The notes under the pieces: generated by a model | The model's input: the letters and a program-made list of their open reading frames with translations, nothing else | Databases searched by the model: none | What the model was told of the DNA's origin: nothing | Assembly: GCA_007449985.2 (NCBI GenBank) | Contig: VIIQ02000030.1 | Location: forward strand, 1 to 64,000 | Direction of reading: 5' to 3' | DNA from: Desmodesmus armatus | Lineage: Eukaryota > Chlorophyta > Chlorophyceae > Sphaeropleales > Scenedesmaceae | Length of the DNA: 64,000 nucleotides | Made by a program: the position numbers and the translations under genes | Part shown: positions 23,459-36,600 of the stretch, piece by piece | How positions within the stretch are numbered: the first letter of the stretch is position 1 | Layout of the letters: each line of letters starts with the position of its first letter

Positions 23459-26417
23459 GGTGTGCAGCTAAGGTCTGAACTGAAAGCTGAAACTTATAAG
23501 AGCTTGAAGAAGGGACCGCGGACTGAGTCTGTGTCAGAAGAGGAAAACAAACAGGACTATCGCAGTAGCACAGCTTCCGTTATGCAGAACGTCTTGGTTA
23601 TCAGCGCTGAACAAAGCAACCGTTCAGACTGATCTAACAGCAGCGGCGTGGAGGCTTTATTGGCTTGCTCGACACAGGGGCGAAGAGTACGAAATCCGGA
23701 TTTGACGACCTGTTGGATTTCACGCTGTTATGGCTGGGACCATGGACGACGTCAAGAAGGCGTAAGGGGCATGTATCGCACTCAAACAACTCAAACAACA
23801 ACACTGCACCATGATGATTCGGTTACCGTACGCTGCTGTGCTCAGTACATGTTGATGTTCATGTTGTCGCACACTCCGGACCACTGAATCGTATCTGGTC
23901 CGCAGCCTAGTGAAAAACATGCGTGCGCAAACGTGAAAACCGTTCTTCACACCAATGCGCCTGGTGCGCTGGCAGACCGACAACACAAACCAGCCTGCAG
24001 CTGCAGCAGGTGATCTGCTGGAGTGACACAGAAGGCAAACCGGGCAGCGGTTGATTAAACTGATACTTGGGTGCTCCATGGCCATGAAGATAAGCTGGGA
24101 GGCAGAATTAAAGCCTTACTGTAATTGTAAACCCGTACCTGCCGGCTCTGCCAGTCCCTGTCCCCAATCCCCCCCCCCTCTCACCACCCCCAGATTCAGC
24201 CCAGCACTCTGCACCAAGTACCGATCATTCACACTTCCAACATGATGAACAAACTTCGCTGTTGGTTTGCCCCCTCCCCGTCCTGCTCTCCTCACCACGA
24301 CTCTCAGCACCCAGGGGGCAAATGCTACAGTGTGTCTTGGGGGGGGGGGCTTTTCCTTGTTCCTTCCCGCCTAAAGGTTGTGCATGGCACAAGCACATGA
24401 GACGCAGTCCTCAAGAGCCCCCAAGAGACGCACCCCTCTCAGAGTCTGTGCCACAGTGAACACAACACGCAGCAGAGACAAGCTCTGCACATCTACATCC
24501 ACAAGACACGCTGCTTGTCAGGCCATCTGGTGTAAAAGTGCAGACAGCTGCACTTGTCCTGTGCCAGAAAGTCTGTCTGTCGTGAGCCACTGCACCCTGC
24601 CACCAATGTACCACCCACTATTTGCCAGCAGGCCACCTTGGTGTACAACTGCATGCTGGCATCAGGTCTTTTTAGCCAGGGTGCTTGAGCAGACTTTTTT
24701 CTGCGCAGGGCATATCTGCCCCTGGACGCTTGAAAGTATTGTTCAAATGCGCTTGAAATGAGGGTCCAATTTTGCTGAGGTTTGTGCTGGGTGCTGAGCA
24801 TAGATTTTGATGCAACATACCGGCCCCAGCAGTCATGAAAACCCCATGTGGCCATGGCGCCTTCATGTGCAAGCAGCAAGCACAACTCAGTGGGCGCATT
24901 GCCCTTGCTCAAGGTGTAGACAGGACCTGTTAGTCGTGATGTACACAACCCGCCGTGTCAAGGCAACAGGAGTCACTCGTGCCGGGCGGACATGCATATT
25001 TGAGTTGGAGCAGCAAGCAGGGGCTGTACACTGGCAGCGGGAAGCAGCTAACAGCACGTGGCTGACCTAGGCAGCAGACACGGCTCCAGCAGCACTAGCA
25101 CCAATGGCCACAGCTGCAGCTGGGGCTTCCCTCACAGCAGTACCACGGCCCCCGGCGTGTGGCACTAACAGTGCTAGAACTGCCAGCACGGTCCAAGCCG
25201 TCCCCCGTTAGCTTTGATCAAATGAGCATGCCGAAGACTCTTCGTCGGACGCTAAGCAGCGGCTGGCGGAACTGATAGCTTCCGGCGCTGGCGTGGCAGC
25301 AGGCGGAACTGAAAGCACAGCTAGTAAGCTGGACGCAGACAAGCCTAACACACCTCCTAGGAGGCGTGGAGATGTTGAGGTTTGCGTGTGAGGAGGAGAG
25401 TACGAGGGGGCGGAAGCCTATCTAGGGGACGAGGCTGGTTTGACAGCTCAGATGACGTTTCTGGCGTAAGCCGCCAGCGATAGTGAATGTGACATGCCAG
25501 CAGCTTGTTGGCTGAATGGCTCTGAGCAAAGTGCTTATTGTGGCCTGCATAGTGCAGTGCAGTAAGGTCCAATGCGCAGCAGTGTGCAGCTTCAATGCAG
25601 TGGTCGCAGCTGGCAAGGGTGGTATGAGGCTTCTTGCTCTGCAGATCTTTGTCGGTGATCAGACTCCTTCCAGTGAATGATGGTCGGGTGTGCATGGTCA
25701 TGCTGCGCTGGGACTCGCTGTAGCACACCGTGAAGGTGTGTGGGTTCGACGCCCATGCGTTTTTGTCCGAGAACTGGGCACCTCCTGGGTTGAGGTGTAT
25801 CTCACTGAAAAACCTTTGCCTGGTGGCCCCTGCAGTGTAGTTCGCCTGATTGCGCTGTGTGTGGCCAGTCGGTGGGATTTCACCCCCCCCCCCCCGGTAA
25901 CTAAAACAAAATGTCAAGGCAGCGGCCGCCTGTCTCAAGCTTTGCGCATGCTGGTTGTGCAGAATGGACGCCTGATTGATAGCTCACTATTACACACTGG
26001 CAAGGCCGCACAACGATCGCCACACAACATGCGCCCAGCCCAGTTGGCGCCTTACCACAAGCAGCACACCTTGCACAAGACTGTTTCATCAAGCCATCGT
26101 TGCTCGACGACAGCGGCCCGCACACCACCACACAACGCCATGTCATGACCACGTTGCCGCGGCTTCTGCGGCACATGTGCCCTCCTTCTCAACACCCAAA
26201 CAAGCCATTCCCCACACCCAGGTGGCCCATACTCAGCCCGTGCAGCCTCGCTACCATGTGTCATATGGTCATACTGCCCACCAGCATGCCGCCATGCAGG
26301 ACGAGCCTGCAGCCACAGTCAGCAGACATGGGCCCACGCACACACACTGCCTGGCTGGATGCACTTCCTGTATCTACTACACACGCCTCCGTTGCCTCTG
26401 CCTTACATCCACACCCT
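23459..26417. other. Intergenic: upstream region of Cys-rich paralogue A and 3' flank of LCB1
   Basis: No gene is supported. Close to the 23458 start there is a CTTATAAG element at 23491-23498, readable as a TATA-like motif on the minus strand but very near the start codon. A minus-strand TGTAA (TTACA near 25989) could end the LCB1 transcript. The stretch 25357-25938 has a 193-codon minus-strand frame without recognisable features. Confidence 0.4.
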
Positions 26418-27394
26418 TCAAAGGAGGGGCCCCAGCACATGCTGCGCCGACTCCCGCACCGCTGCGGCCACCGTTGGCACCTGCTCACTCGACAGACCTG
26501 CGTGCATGTACATCTTGATGCTGGCAGGGGGCAACACGCGGTCGAGGTTGCTGTACCTAGGCACCGCCACCAGCAGCCCATGCCGCTGCAGCAGCCGGTC
26601 GGCAATGGCCTGCAACAGAGCGTCCGCCTTCTTTCTGCTGCCTGCTGCTGCTGCGAGCTTGGGAGTCAGCTGCAAGTGCACCAGTGGGGACTCGCCGCTG
26701 CTGCTGCCGTCTGTGCTGCCGTTGGCTGGGGTGCTGCTGCGCTGCTGGTTAGACGGCAGCTCCAGGCCGGGTGTGCCTTTGAGCTGTTGGCGTAGCGCTG
26801 CTGCTGTCTGACGAACCTGCAGGTGCCAAAGACAGCCGACGTTCACATTTCTGTTGTGACATCATGTGGACATTCAATATGTGCCAGATTGTCCGCATCA
26901 GGGCAATCAACCCCATGCCAGTATGTGGACGTGACTGACTGACAGACACCCACACTGTGTGAACCACCCTGCTGCGCTTGATTTGCAGGTGACACATAAC
27001 GCAGCGGCAGCTTCCGGCCCACACAACAGCAGAAGCAGCTGACACATGCAGCACTCATGGGGTGCCTGCACATGCCAGGCAGCCAGGCTGATCATGGTGC
27101 CGGCAGGATCAACTCACCTGTGCTGCCAACTGCTTGCCCCTGCCTGTGCTGAGGATGTTGAGTGCCTCGTGTGCTGCTGTGGCAAGGTAGGGCGGCAGGC
27201 TGGCGCTGAAGCAGTAGCCCTGCCCACACAGGCGCTGGTGGTCACACACCTGCACGGGGGGACAACAACCGCAGGAAGGCACAGCACAGCACAGCACTCA
27301 ACCCAGAGCGGCCAACAGAGATGACAGCGGCCCCCGTCGCACGTGGCAAGTTTGAATGGATGATTCACTGGCTGGATGCACTTCCTGTGTCTAC
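26344..27394 (+). repeat. Short dispersed direct repeat
   Basis: CTGGCTGGATGCACTTCCTG occurs near 26350, in the 3' flank of LCB1, and near 27368, in an LCB1 intron. Similarity extends only a few bases on either side. Origin unknown; possibly traces of a mobile element. Confidence 0.6.
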
Positions 27395-30300
27395 ACACCC
27401 GCATTCATGCTGCCAACCTGCCCACACCACTGCTGCTCCCACCAATGCATGCCTTGAGATGAGGGAGCAGCAACACCAAGTAAACAAAAGGCAGAGAAAG
27501 GCCCAACAACGCATGCCTTGGATGTCTCCCCCCCCCCCACCTCCCCCAGCCACCAGCGCACCTCATGGTGTCCCACGCAAAAGCCGCCAACTGACGCCAG
27601 CGTGGTGCCCATTGATGCCACGATCACCTCGACCTGACCTGGCTGCAGCCCTGCTGCCTCACAGGCGCCACGGCCAGTGGCACCCAGCACACCCAGCGCG
27701 TAACTCTCCTCCACACAAAGCCTGTACCTGCACAGGCACAAGGAAGGCCGGCACAAGGAAGGAACGCACAGGGAAGGCTTCAGCCACTGACAAAAAGCAG
27801 TGGTGAGGGTCGCTTATCCGTCAGGAGCGCTGCTGGCATGCGATAGCATCACCTGCATGAACAGCCGGCTGTGCAAAGCAACATTGCAAGCTGCTGACTG
27901 CCGCAGTGACAAATGCTTGACCACTGCAAAGCATCAGGCAGCACGTGCATTGCTGCTGCAGCAGCACCCGTCCTGCCAGACAGCATTCCCGCATTCGCTG
28001 TGTCGGCACACGCCATGCGCATGCAGGCGACTTACTTGTAAGCCTCTTTCAGGCGGTACAGCTGCTGCAGGGGGGCCACATCGCCGCTGTTGGCATACAC
28101 GCCCTCCACCACCATCATCTTCCGGCACAATGGGGCCCTGCAGGCAGCACAGACAACAAGTGTCAGAAAATCCACAGTCACATGCAGATGCCTACGCGCA
28201 CGCACTTGGCAGGTGATGCATAACTTCACATCAGCTCATCACACTCACAGCTCAGTGTGTGTTAAGCAAAGAGGATACAAGCGTGTGCAGCACACACAGC
28301 ACATCAACTCCACATGCTTGGCAACAAGCAGAGGCACTTCAACCCTAGGCTGGCATCACGGGGCAGAAAACGACGGTCACTCCACTGCTCTGACGAAAGA
28401 CGGTCTATCGTCAGGAGACCAGAGTCAAAGCTTGTGCATGCAGGACCGTAGGGTGACCATGGAAGTGAGCTGCCACCACGGGCGCATGCCTGGCGCTTGC
28501 CTGCCCGCGTTCACCGTCCCATGTGCAGCAACTCATTCTGCTGACATAGCAGCCACCCGGCGCCAGCCTACCTTGCAGCCCGCTCCTCTGCCTCTATCTG
28601 CTGCAGCAGCGCCTCCAAGCTCTGCATGTCGTTGTGCTTGAACCAGCGCACACGCGCCCTGCTCAGCTTGGCGCCCTGCAGCCACAACACGCCCACAGCC
28701 ACACGTGACACCACAACAGTGAGTGCATGCAGGACCACTGGCTACAGCCAGGCCTCAAGCAAACAACAGACACCCAGGATGCAGATGCTCCCTGAGGGTT
28801 CATAGAGCATTTGCATGCTGCTGCGTAAGCATGCTGTGCGTCAGAGGGCGTGCTGGCAGCACCTGCACGGCTGGAGGTTGGGTTTTTGGGGGTCCGCACC
28901 TGCTGTATGGGGTATGAAGCGCCGTCATCAATCACCAACAGGTCCTGGCGGGAGGCAAAGGCTGGGATCACGCTGGCAATGGTGCTGATGTCGTAACTGC
29001 AGGGAGACACAGCACACAAGGCATCAGCTGCGGGCGCCAAACGGCACTGAGGTGACGGCAGCGTCACCTCAGTGACGCTGCCGTCAAGTGTGTCAGCTCA
29101 ACGCAGCAACAGCGCAAAGGTAATGGAGGCATGGTTCGGGGTGCATGCCACGTCAAACACAGAAGCTCTGTACAAGACTGCCGTGGTCAGCATCAGGGCA
29201 GCATGCACATGCATGTTGGGCACATCCCAGGTGGACTGTGTCTGACAAGGCCCCTCATGCTCCCTCCCTCCTCCCTCCCGTCGTCCCTCTTCCCTCCCCT
29301 CCCCTCATGCTCCCTCCCTCCTCCCTCCCCTCTCCTCACGCTTCCTCGCCCTCCCTTCCCTCACGCTCCCTCCCTCCTCCCTTCCCTGCGTCCAGCCCCA
29401 CCTGTAGATGATGCCCTCCTCCTGGCCCATAAATTCTGCCAGGGCCTTCTCCAGGTCAAGGTGCACGTCAAAGGTCCCATAGAAGCCGCGCGGCCCACAG
29501 GAGCCGACACCATACTTCTCAACAGTCTCACGGCCACGCGCCTACAGCCGCCAAGTCAACAAGTCACAGGCGTCGCTCGTCGCAGCATCCTGATTCACCG
29601 AGGCACTGTGTCTCCAAGAGGTGTATTTTTCACACTGTGCTGCTGGCCGTGACAGCCACCCACTGCTACAGCATGCTGTAGGGACTAGGTAGAACCCCAA
29701 CGCCAAACCACATACCTGCACTATGGGGTCATTACCAAGACCCAAGAAGTCAGAAGAGGTCAGGTTGAGGGCTGGGTGCCCGTTAACAGTCACGTCGAAG
29801 GTTGCGCCCAGCCTGCATACAATAGCAGCGTGAACAAACGTGGGACTCTCTCAAGAGAGTCTGCTGAGTTGGCTGGTTGTGCGTGACCCAAGGAAATGTG
29901 GTGGCGTGCATGCGGAGAGCCCTTGTGGCGCATGTGACTGCGATGGCACCTGCATGCACGCATGCCCTTGACTGCTGCTGGGGGTGCTGGCTGGTTGGCT
30001 GGTTTGTACTGGAGCACCAGGCTGCTGTGCTGAACCCACCTGGTGATGACTGGGGGGTCAGGCCGTACGTCTTCATCACTGATATCTGGCACTAGAGGTG
30101 CAGGCTGCCACTCGTCACAGAGTGTGTCAATTTCCTGCAAAGCAGACAAAGCAGTGCTGAGTAGTGGCAGATGGCTCAGACCCTCCTTGCCACACCTGCT
30201 GCTGCATCCCACGCCTCAGCTCCAGGGCAGAACCGCTGCTGCTGAAAGGCTCTGTGCTGAGTCCAGCACAGCAATCACACCTTTTCCGTCAATCCCTCCT

Positions 30301-30749
30301 CGTCTTCTGTAGCCTTTGGGCTGAATCTGCTTTGCAGCAGCATCACGGCTATGATGACAATCAGCAGCCCCTCGACCACCAGGTGCCCCTTGTGCTCCAG
30401 GAACCATCCAGGATGCAGCCTGCCACCCGGACCAATGATGGCCCATGCTTCCTGCACAACAAACAGTGGCACCCTCAGCTTCCTGGGCATAGCACAGTGA
30501 TGGGCCTGGTTGGGCTGTCTGCTGCTGTCTGTCCCTGCTGACCTGCACTCCAGCCTTGAGGCCAGCCCAGGTTGGCTGCCTGACAAAGTCACGTATGCTG
30601 TCCAGCTCCTCATGAATGAATCCGTCCATAACGTGCCAATAGGCCTCGTGGACTTGGGGGCTGGCAATACATATTGCAATGGCCCCAACAACTGCCGTGA
30701 ACACTACGGCAGCTGCTGCCCCACCGGCGTTCGAACTTTGTTTCCCCAT
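26418..30749 (-). CDS. LCB1: Serine palmitoyltransferase subunit 1 (LCB1)
   Basis: Regulatory and structural subunit of serine palmitoyltransferase in the ER membrane. With LCB2 it condenses serine and palmitoyl-CoA, the first step of sphingolipid synthesis. Minus-strand exons: 30543-30749, 30281-30451, 30040-30134, 29716-29812, 29402-29541, 28900-28996, 28572-28675, 28036-28137, 27562-27727, 27118-27249 and 26418-26816. They sum to 1710 nt and 569 residues. Seen: two N-terminal hydrophobic segments, then the alpha-oxoamine synthase fold with [78 protein letters not shown] and [13 protein letters not shown]. The PLP-binding Lys of LCB2 and other family members is absent from the [11 protein letters not shown] segment, which is the diagnostic difference for LCB1. 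The start was chosen at ATG 30749, with all downstream phases consistent. Confidence 0.95.
29045..29086. repeat. Two overlapping perfect inverted repeats
   Basis: Hairpin A has arms CACTGAGGTGACG (29045-29057) and CGTCACCTCAGTG (29062-29074) with loop GCAG. Hairpin B has arms TGACGGCAGCGTCAC (29053-29067) and GTGACGCTGCCGTCA (29072-29086) with loop CTCA. The right arm of A overlaps both arms of B, so only one hairpin can form at a time. It lies in the LCB1 intron between exons 29402-29541 and 28900-28996. Confidence 0.95.
29257..29398 (+). repeat. Pyrimidine-rich tandem repeat in LCB1 intron
   Basis: CTCATGCTCCCTCCCTCCTC-like units recur near 29257, 29306 and 29337-29390. On the transcribed strand this is a purine-rich tract directly after the donor of exon 29402-29541. 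Confidence 0.7.
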
Positions 30750-33690
30750 CAAATGACTTCAATTCATGAGGCAACGCCGCTCTACTGGCACGATGGCCTT
30801 GGCCTACCGCCTTGTTTTGCTTGTCGTTGTTGCAGCGAAAGTTGGCAAATAAAGGGTTGAATGAGTGGCCATGACCACCTTGATGCGCTGAGTCTCGCAC
30901 ACGCACGGATGTCGTGACCTGGCTATTGTGTTCATCATCGTTCAAACCAGGTCTCAGCCAGACACACATCCACTGCAGTGTTTCAGGTGAACCTGTCATG
31001 TGAGCTGTTACTGAGGCTGGCAATTCAAAAGTCATAACAGGGAGCTTGGCATGTGCCCAAGCAGCTGCAGGGGCACCTGAATTGGGGTATGCGAAGGGGT
31101 GTGCCCCACTCACCAGCCCGATGACGTTCTTTGTCAGCCAACAGGACCTAACAAAAGATTAGCTGCATCATTTTCCCATCCCATCAGTGGCCCTGATGAA
31201 TGTGAGTGGTTTGTGGATGTCAGCCGAGCCTGGGCCTGGCAGGGTCCGCCTCTGTTGCATGGCCAATGCTGGCAAAGAGTGGAACCCCTGTCAGGAAGTG
31301 TTCAGCTGAGGTATTCAGGGCCTCCAACATCAGCAGGCTGCCAGAGTCACCAGGCACAGGCACACACTGCAGCGGCGCCTCAACCAGACAACCCCAAGGA
31401 GCGCAAAAAACACTGAGGAGGCCAAAGCAACAAGGGTCATCCTGCTGATCAAAGCTCTAAGGCATGCAAGCTCTAAGGCAAGAAATAACCAAGGACCTGC
31501 TCAAGTCACACTACCCGCCGCATGGCAGCAAACACACAGCAGGGTATAAGCAGAACCTCGAGAGCTCTCTCACTTGCCATCCTGTGGTGCTGACACGGGC
31601 GGCCAACGGCGAGTAAATGGCATCCAGTCCCGGTCAGCACCCAGGGAACACGCCGCTGACTCAGCATGACTAGCAGCAACAAGTCAACCCCGCTAGCTAT
31701 TTATTTGAAAAAAATTCACACGCCAGACCATCAGCAGCAACAAGCTTGCAGCTTGATGCCTTGCTGAACGCCACTCACACTGTGCTGGCCACAATGACGT
31801 CACAAGTCACTGCTGCTGTCAGGCAAGCAGCGCATCGCTCAGCATGGAGCATGTGCGCGGTACCAGCACATGCAAATCTACAAGCAAATTGAAAAGCATG
31901 CATAACAGATGAGAGGCCAGGGGCATTATGTGAGCCAACAAGCATCAACAAGGAAGGCGCGCACCAGGCGATGGTGACATAGGGGGTAACATTGTGACTG
32001 CTCCTTGATCCAAACAAACAAGACAGGAGCAGTAGGTACACTCGGCACACCAGCACACATCATCCAACGGGCCTGGAGGGGGTCCTAGGTATACACCAGC
32101 GCATTGGTGGTAAAAAAGCTCCCATGTCGGGAGTGCTGCAGGCACACACCTGCACCACATGGCCCATGTCACATGGGATGCACAGGATGAGCCACAGCCT
32201 TATGCAGCCCATGCAAATCAGAAGCACCCCGACTTTGCATTCACCCAAAGTATCCAATCCAACCTCAACCTCAGGAGAAACTGTGCCTGTCAGCACTGCT
32301 TAACGCGCCAGCGTACAGCCTACACCTTCAATCCTTCCTCCTGCAGTGCTGCAGCCAAGCTCTGAGCAGTGTCCTGTACGCAGCATGTGGCATGCACAAC
32401 TGCCCCACCACAACCCTTCCACAGTGCCTGGTCAGCATTCACTTGCACCAAAAAGAAGGAAGAAAAACTCAAACTAGCAGGTCATGTCAAGCGCGCCCCG
32501 CCTTTGTCAAGCAGCCAACTCAAGACTTGACCACAAACTTGTCCTCACATGTGCCCAACCATCCCACAAAGCGTGCCCACAAACACTGCAGACGTCTGTG
32601 CATCGGTGTACAGTCTGCATTGCACTCTCCATGCCCCATTCTGTTAGAGCATGCTTGCTCAACAAGGTGCCTCCAGCCTGCACAGCAGGCAGTTCAACTC
32701 GAGCACTCGAAATGGCCTTGCCATGTGACCCGGCCCAATCAACATCCCCAGAGCAGCGCGTGTGCGACCCACAAAGCTCACATCAAGGGCACAAGCAGGT
32801 GCACCCAATGGCCTTGCCTTGCTGCAACAGTGGTGTCCACCAACATCCCCACATGACCATATGACCGGCATACGCCCATCCACTCCACCAACACGCCCTA
32901 CTCAACAGCACGTGCAGCCAAACCGACCAGATGTGAGGGTGCCGCCACCAGTCTTCCCGGCGTTGCACAACCAGCATAAGTAACACCACAAGCCATCCAC
33001 CAACCCCACCTTCTCGTCAGCACTCTCAGCAGGTGCTGCTGCCAGCACAGGCCCTGCCACCCCATCGTGAGCATGGCAGGGCCCCACCTCCTAGTTTGTG
33101 ACAGCATACGCTGTCATCTGCACCAGACGCCTTCTCATGCGCCGTCGGTACTTGAGGAAATACTTAACAGTTGCACCCTTTCCTTGCCAGACAGCGCACG
33201 CCCATTGTGAACGGGTACTGGTACAGGTACATTCCTTGAAGCCGAAGATCATAAGTGCAGTGCTGCAGCGGACGTTGATCCACAGATGGTGTGCCCGTTG
33301 GGTTCAGGGCTGCTTGTTGTGCAGATGCCCAGGCAAAGGGGCTGCTTCTTTTGCCGGGGCCTGTACCCTCACACACAGGGACTCATCTTCAGGGGCCCAA
33401 GCCCTCACACTTGACAAGTCACACACTCAGTGCGCTCCGGTGCCTGCATGAGCACAACAGCAGTAGCTCAGCATGCTATCCATATAGCTAGAACAGATGG
33501 TGTCAGTTGGAGCTACTGCCTCTATGCAAGGATGGTGCTTCAGGAGCATGGGCTAAGTGTGACATCTCAGACACGGGCCTCTGTCATCAGCAAAAACCAA
33601 GTACCCTCTTTCCCAGAGCCAGTGTGTGCACTGTACTGCATACAACACCAAGCTACTGCCCTAATGCTATACATCAGCTGTGTATTGCTG
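30750..33690. other. Intergenic: LCB1 upstream region and downstream flank of Cys-rich paralogue B
   Basis: About 2.9 kb without a supported gene. If the last visible donor of paralogue B (Gln-Arg/Ser junction near 33744) is used, further C-terminal exons of that gene would lie here, for example near 33120-33270. I cannot choose between alternatives there. Confidence 0.4.
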
Positions 33691-36600
33691 TCATAGTGGC
33701 CTCGGCCTATGGTATTGCAGCAGCAGCAAGGCCTGCCACTCACTTTGAGTACACTGGGGCCCTGACCATCCCGGCTGGCAGGTACACTGGTTGAGGGAGC
33801 AGGCGCCCGCACTGTTGACACCACAGTAGCTCTCCATCAGTACACAGCCATCTGCAGGCAACGACACCAGCATAAAGGAAGGCTTGCGTTATGCCAGGAT
33901 AACAACATGTTTGCATTCTAGCTTAGGGATGAAAACCCTCTCCCAAGACATAAAAGAGATCACACTCGACAACGGCGGCATGCATGTCATCCTCATACAT
34001 GTTGTTTCCCTGGTGACAGGTTGTGCTGGTGGATCCCGAGTGGTCAGCAAGCATGGCTCTGCACTGTGCACTCTGACTACACGCCATCATGCTGCATGCA
34101 GCTGGCTATCAGCAGGCCGCACTGGGAACAGCATACACATGCTTGCCCAGCCCACATGTGCGACTCATGGCCAACATATGCACAGCACAGCGCTAGCGCT
34201 AGCGCCACAAAGTGTGAGTCAGCACTGCAACACTAACAACCTTTCCCCAGGCTTCAGCCATGACTCACCAATCAGCACTAGTGTCTCCAAAGCTTCCTGC
34301 TCGCCGTTGCTGCTGGTGATGTACACCCCAGCAAACAACAGATCGTCGCCGCCTTGGTCCATGCACAGCTGCAGAAGGGTCCGTGCAATCAGCACGGTGG
34401 TCGCGTTGTTCCCCAAAAACAGACTGTCAAGGTCCACACCTGAGCCCAGCCCCAAGCCCTGGATGCTGAAGCCAATCTCAATACCAGTGGCACCAGAGGA
34501 CCCCTGCTCAAAGGTTTGGATGCTGAGAGACCCAGAAGCGGGCAGAATCTGCTCTAGCGCTGTTGTGATGGCATTTTGGAAGAGTGTGAGGCGCTCGATG
34601 AGCTTTGTTGGGTCGTGCAGGGCTGTCACGTCGTCACTGCTGATGGTGTAGAAGTAGCTGGAAGAACCTGCACACACGCGCAAGGCAGTTGGCAGTCGAG
34701 TGGCAGACATGAGTCAGCAGGAGAGGTCAGGAAGCCACACAGTTGAAAACATTGCACCACTGCTTGTCACGCACGTGAGTGCTACAGCTATTGCTGTACA
34801 GCACGGTGCTATCGACAGCTGCTAGCCTTCCTTATGTGTGCTATTGCCCCACTTCTCAACTTCCGATGCTCAGTGAGACCGGCCTAAAGCTATCGCCTGC
34901 CTGTCCACAGCGATACGTATGGTGCGCATGGAGGGTTGGCAGCAGGCGTACAGTGACGGCAGCAACATAACTTGCAGTCCAAAACCAACAGCGACGCAAG
35001 CAGGTACGAAGCAGAAACTCACCAGGATTCAGCAAGTTGGGGACCGTGCCAGGGGCTGGCAGGGCAAAGAAGGACCGCTTCCTCAGGGCATCCACGCCTC
35101 CCCTGAACATGCACCGGGGTCCGTCCACCGTCTCCTCGTAAATACCGCCCCAGCACACATTGCTGTTGTCACAGAGCTCCTGGCACTCGTTGAGATCCAG
35201 TGCAGGACGCCACTCTCCCGCGCCCCGGGCAAAGGTGCGCGCGTCCACGCCGATGGTGGAGCCAACCCTCTCCCATGCAACTGCTTGGTCCGGGTCGGGA
35301 ATCGCACAGCGCGCGTAGAGGCCGGACGCGAGCGTCTTGCTGCGCACAGCTGGCGCTGATTGCGCTGACGCGCTGCCGCTGCTGGGTACTGCCGCTGCCT
35401 GGCCGATGGTGACTGTGCGTGTAGTGCCAGGCACGGCACGCTGCGCACGTGGGGAGGATGTACGGGCGTTTCCACCGCTGCTGTGAGCGGTGGTGGGGTT
35501 GGCACCCTCGCCGTTGATGCTGGAGACGGAGGTGAGCGTGCTGGGTGGCAGCTTGTAGAAGATTTGCGCTCCGGTCCACAACTCGTCCGCAGGCGGTAGT
35601 GTGGCCGTCGTGCACGTCTTCGCGTCCGCATCAAACTGCGCAAAGCAGCACTGGTCCGGCGTCTCGGCGCACTGCGCGAGGCAATCCTGCAAGGTTTCTA
35701 TGCCAGAGGCTGGGATCATCGTGTTGATGTCGGTGCTGGTGCTGAGCTCAAGGGAGAAGTACGCTTGGCCTGCTTCGGGGGACAGCTGGCTCTGCATAGG
35801 CACACACCACTCGATCCCTGTAGTGCCCTTACTGAAGGTACTGCCCTTGCTGGTGTAGGAGGGTCCGACTCCATCAACTGGGGTGTAGAATGTGGCATCG
35901 GGGCAGGGCTGGCACTCTGCAAGGCCTCCGGGCTGGTAGGTGCCGTAGTCACAAGGCAGGCAAGGGGCAGAGCTGTTGGCACGACCCTTACCAGGGAGGC
36001 ACACTGCAACACAGGAGCAGCAACACAGGGCGGACGCGTTTTGTCAGTGCCATTGGCTGTGTGGCCGAAATTTGCGCATGTTGACATGTTTGCAAAGACG
36101 CAATGGACAGTGCCCATCAGACCTGCAGATATGCAAGGCAGGGTTTACGATCCAGCTGCAGCTGTGCTGTACGGTGCACATCGCCAGGCATGCTTGCTCC
36201 CTTGGGCCCATCTTGACAGGCCTGCTGCACCCCATGCAGCCATAGCGCAGCACAGCATGCACTCACCAGAGCAGTCTGTCAGGACCACACTCCCAGACTC
36301 CTTGGTGGTCGACCCCTCAGGACACTTCGCACACTGAGCAGCAATAGAGTCCCCGCCGCCATAGTACCCTGTCGGGCACTTCAGCACACTCAGCTCCAAG
36401 ATGGCTCCCTCAGTCATCCCTGTAAGGTCTGCCTGGTACATGTCACCGTTCCCAGTCACGTTGGCAACCACCACGCCATGGCCGTCGGCCACAAGACAGT
36501 GACCGACGATCTGCTGTCGGTCGGGGTTGTCTTCTGTGGTGCGGCCTTCGGGGCATTTCTTGCAGGGCCTCCTGCTGCCCCTTGCTGCATAGAACCCTGG

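Noticed and set aside
25690..25770. tRNA-like B box (GGTTCGACGCC) with a nearby 6-bp hairpin
   Set aside because: No acceptor stem, anticodon arm or A box can be built around it.
25357..25938. Minus-strand open frame of 193 codons
   Set aside because: No domain, no start context, no splice structure.
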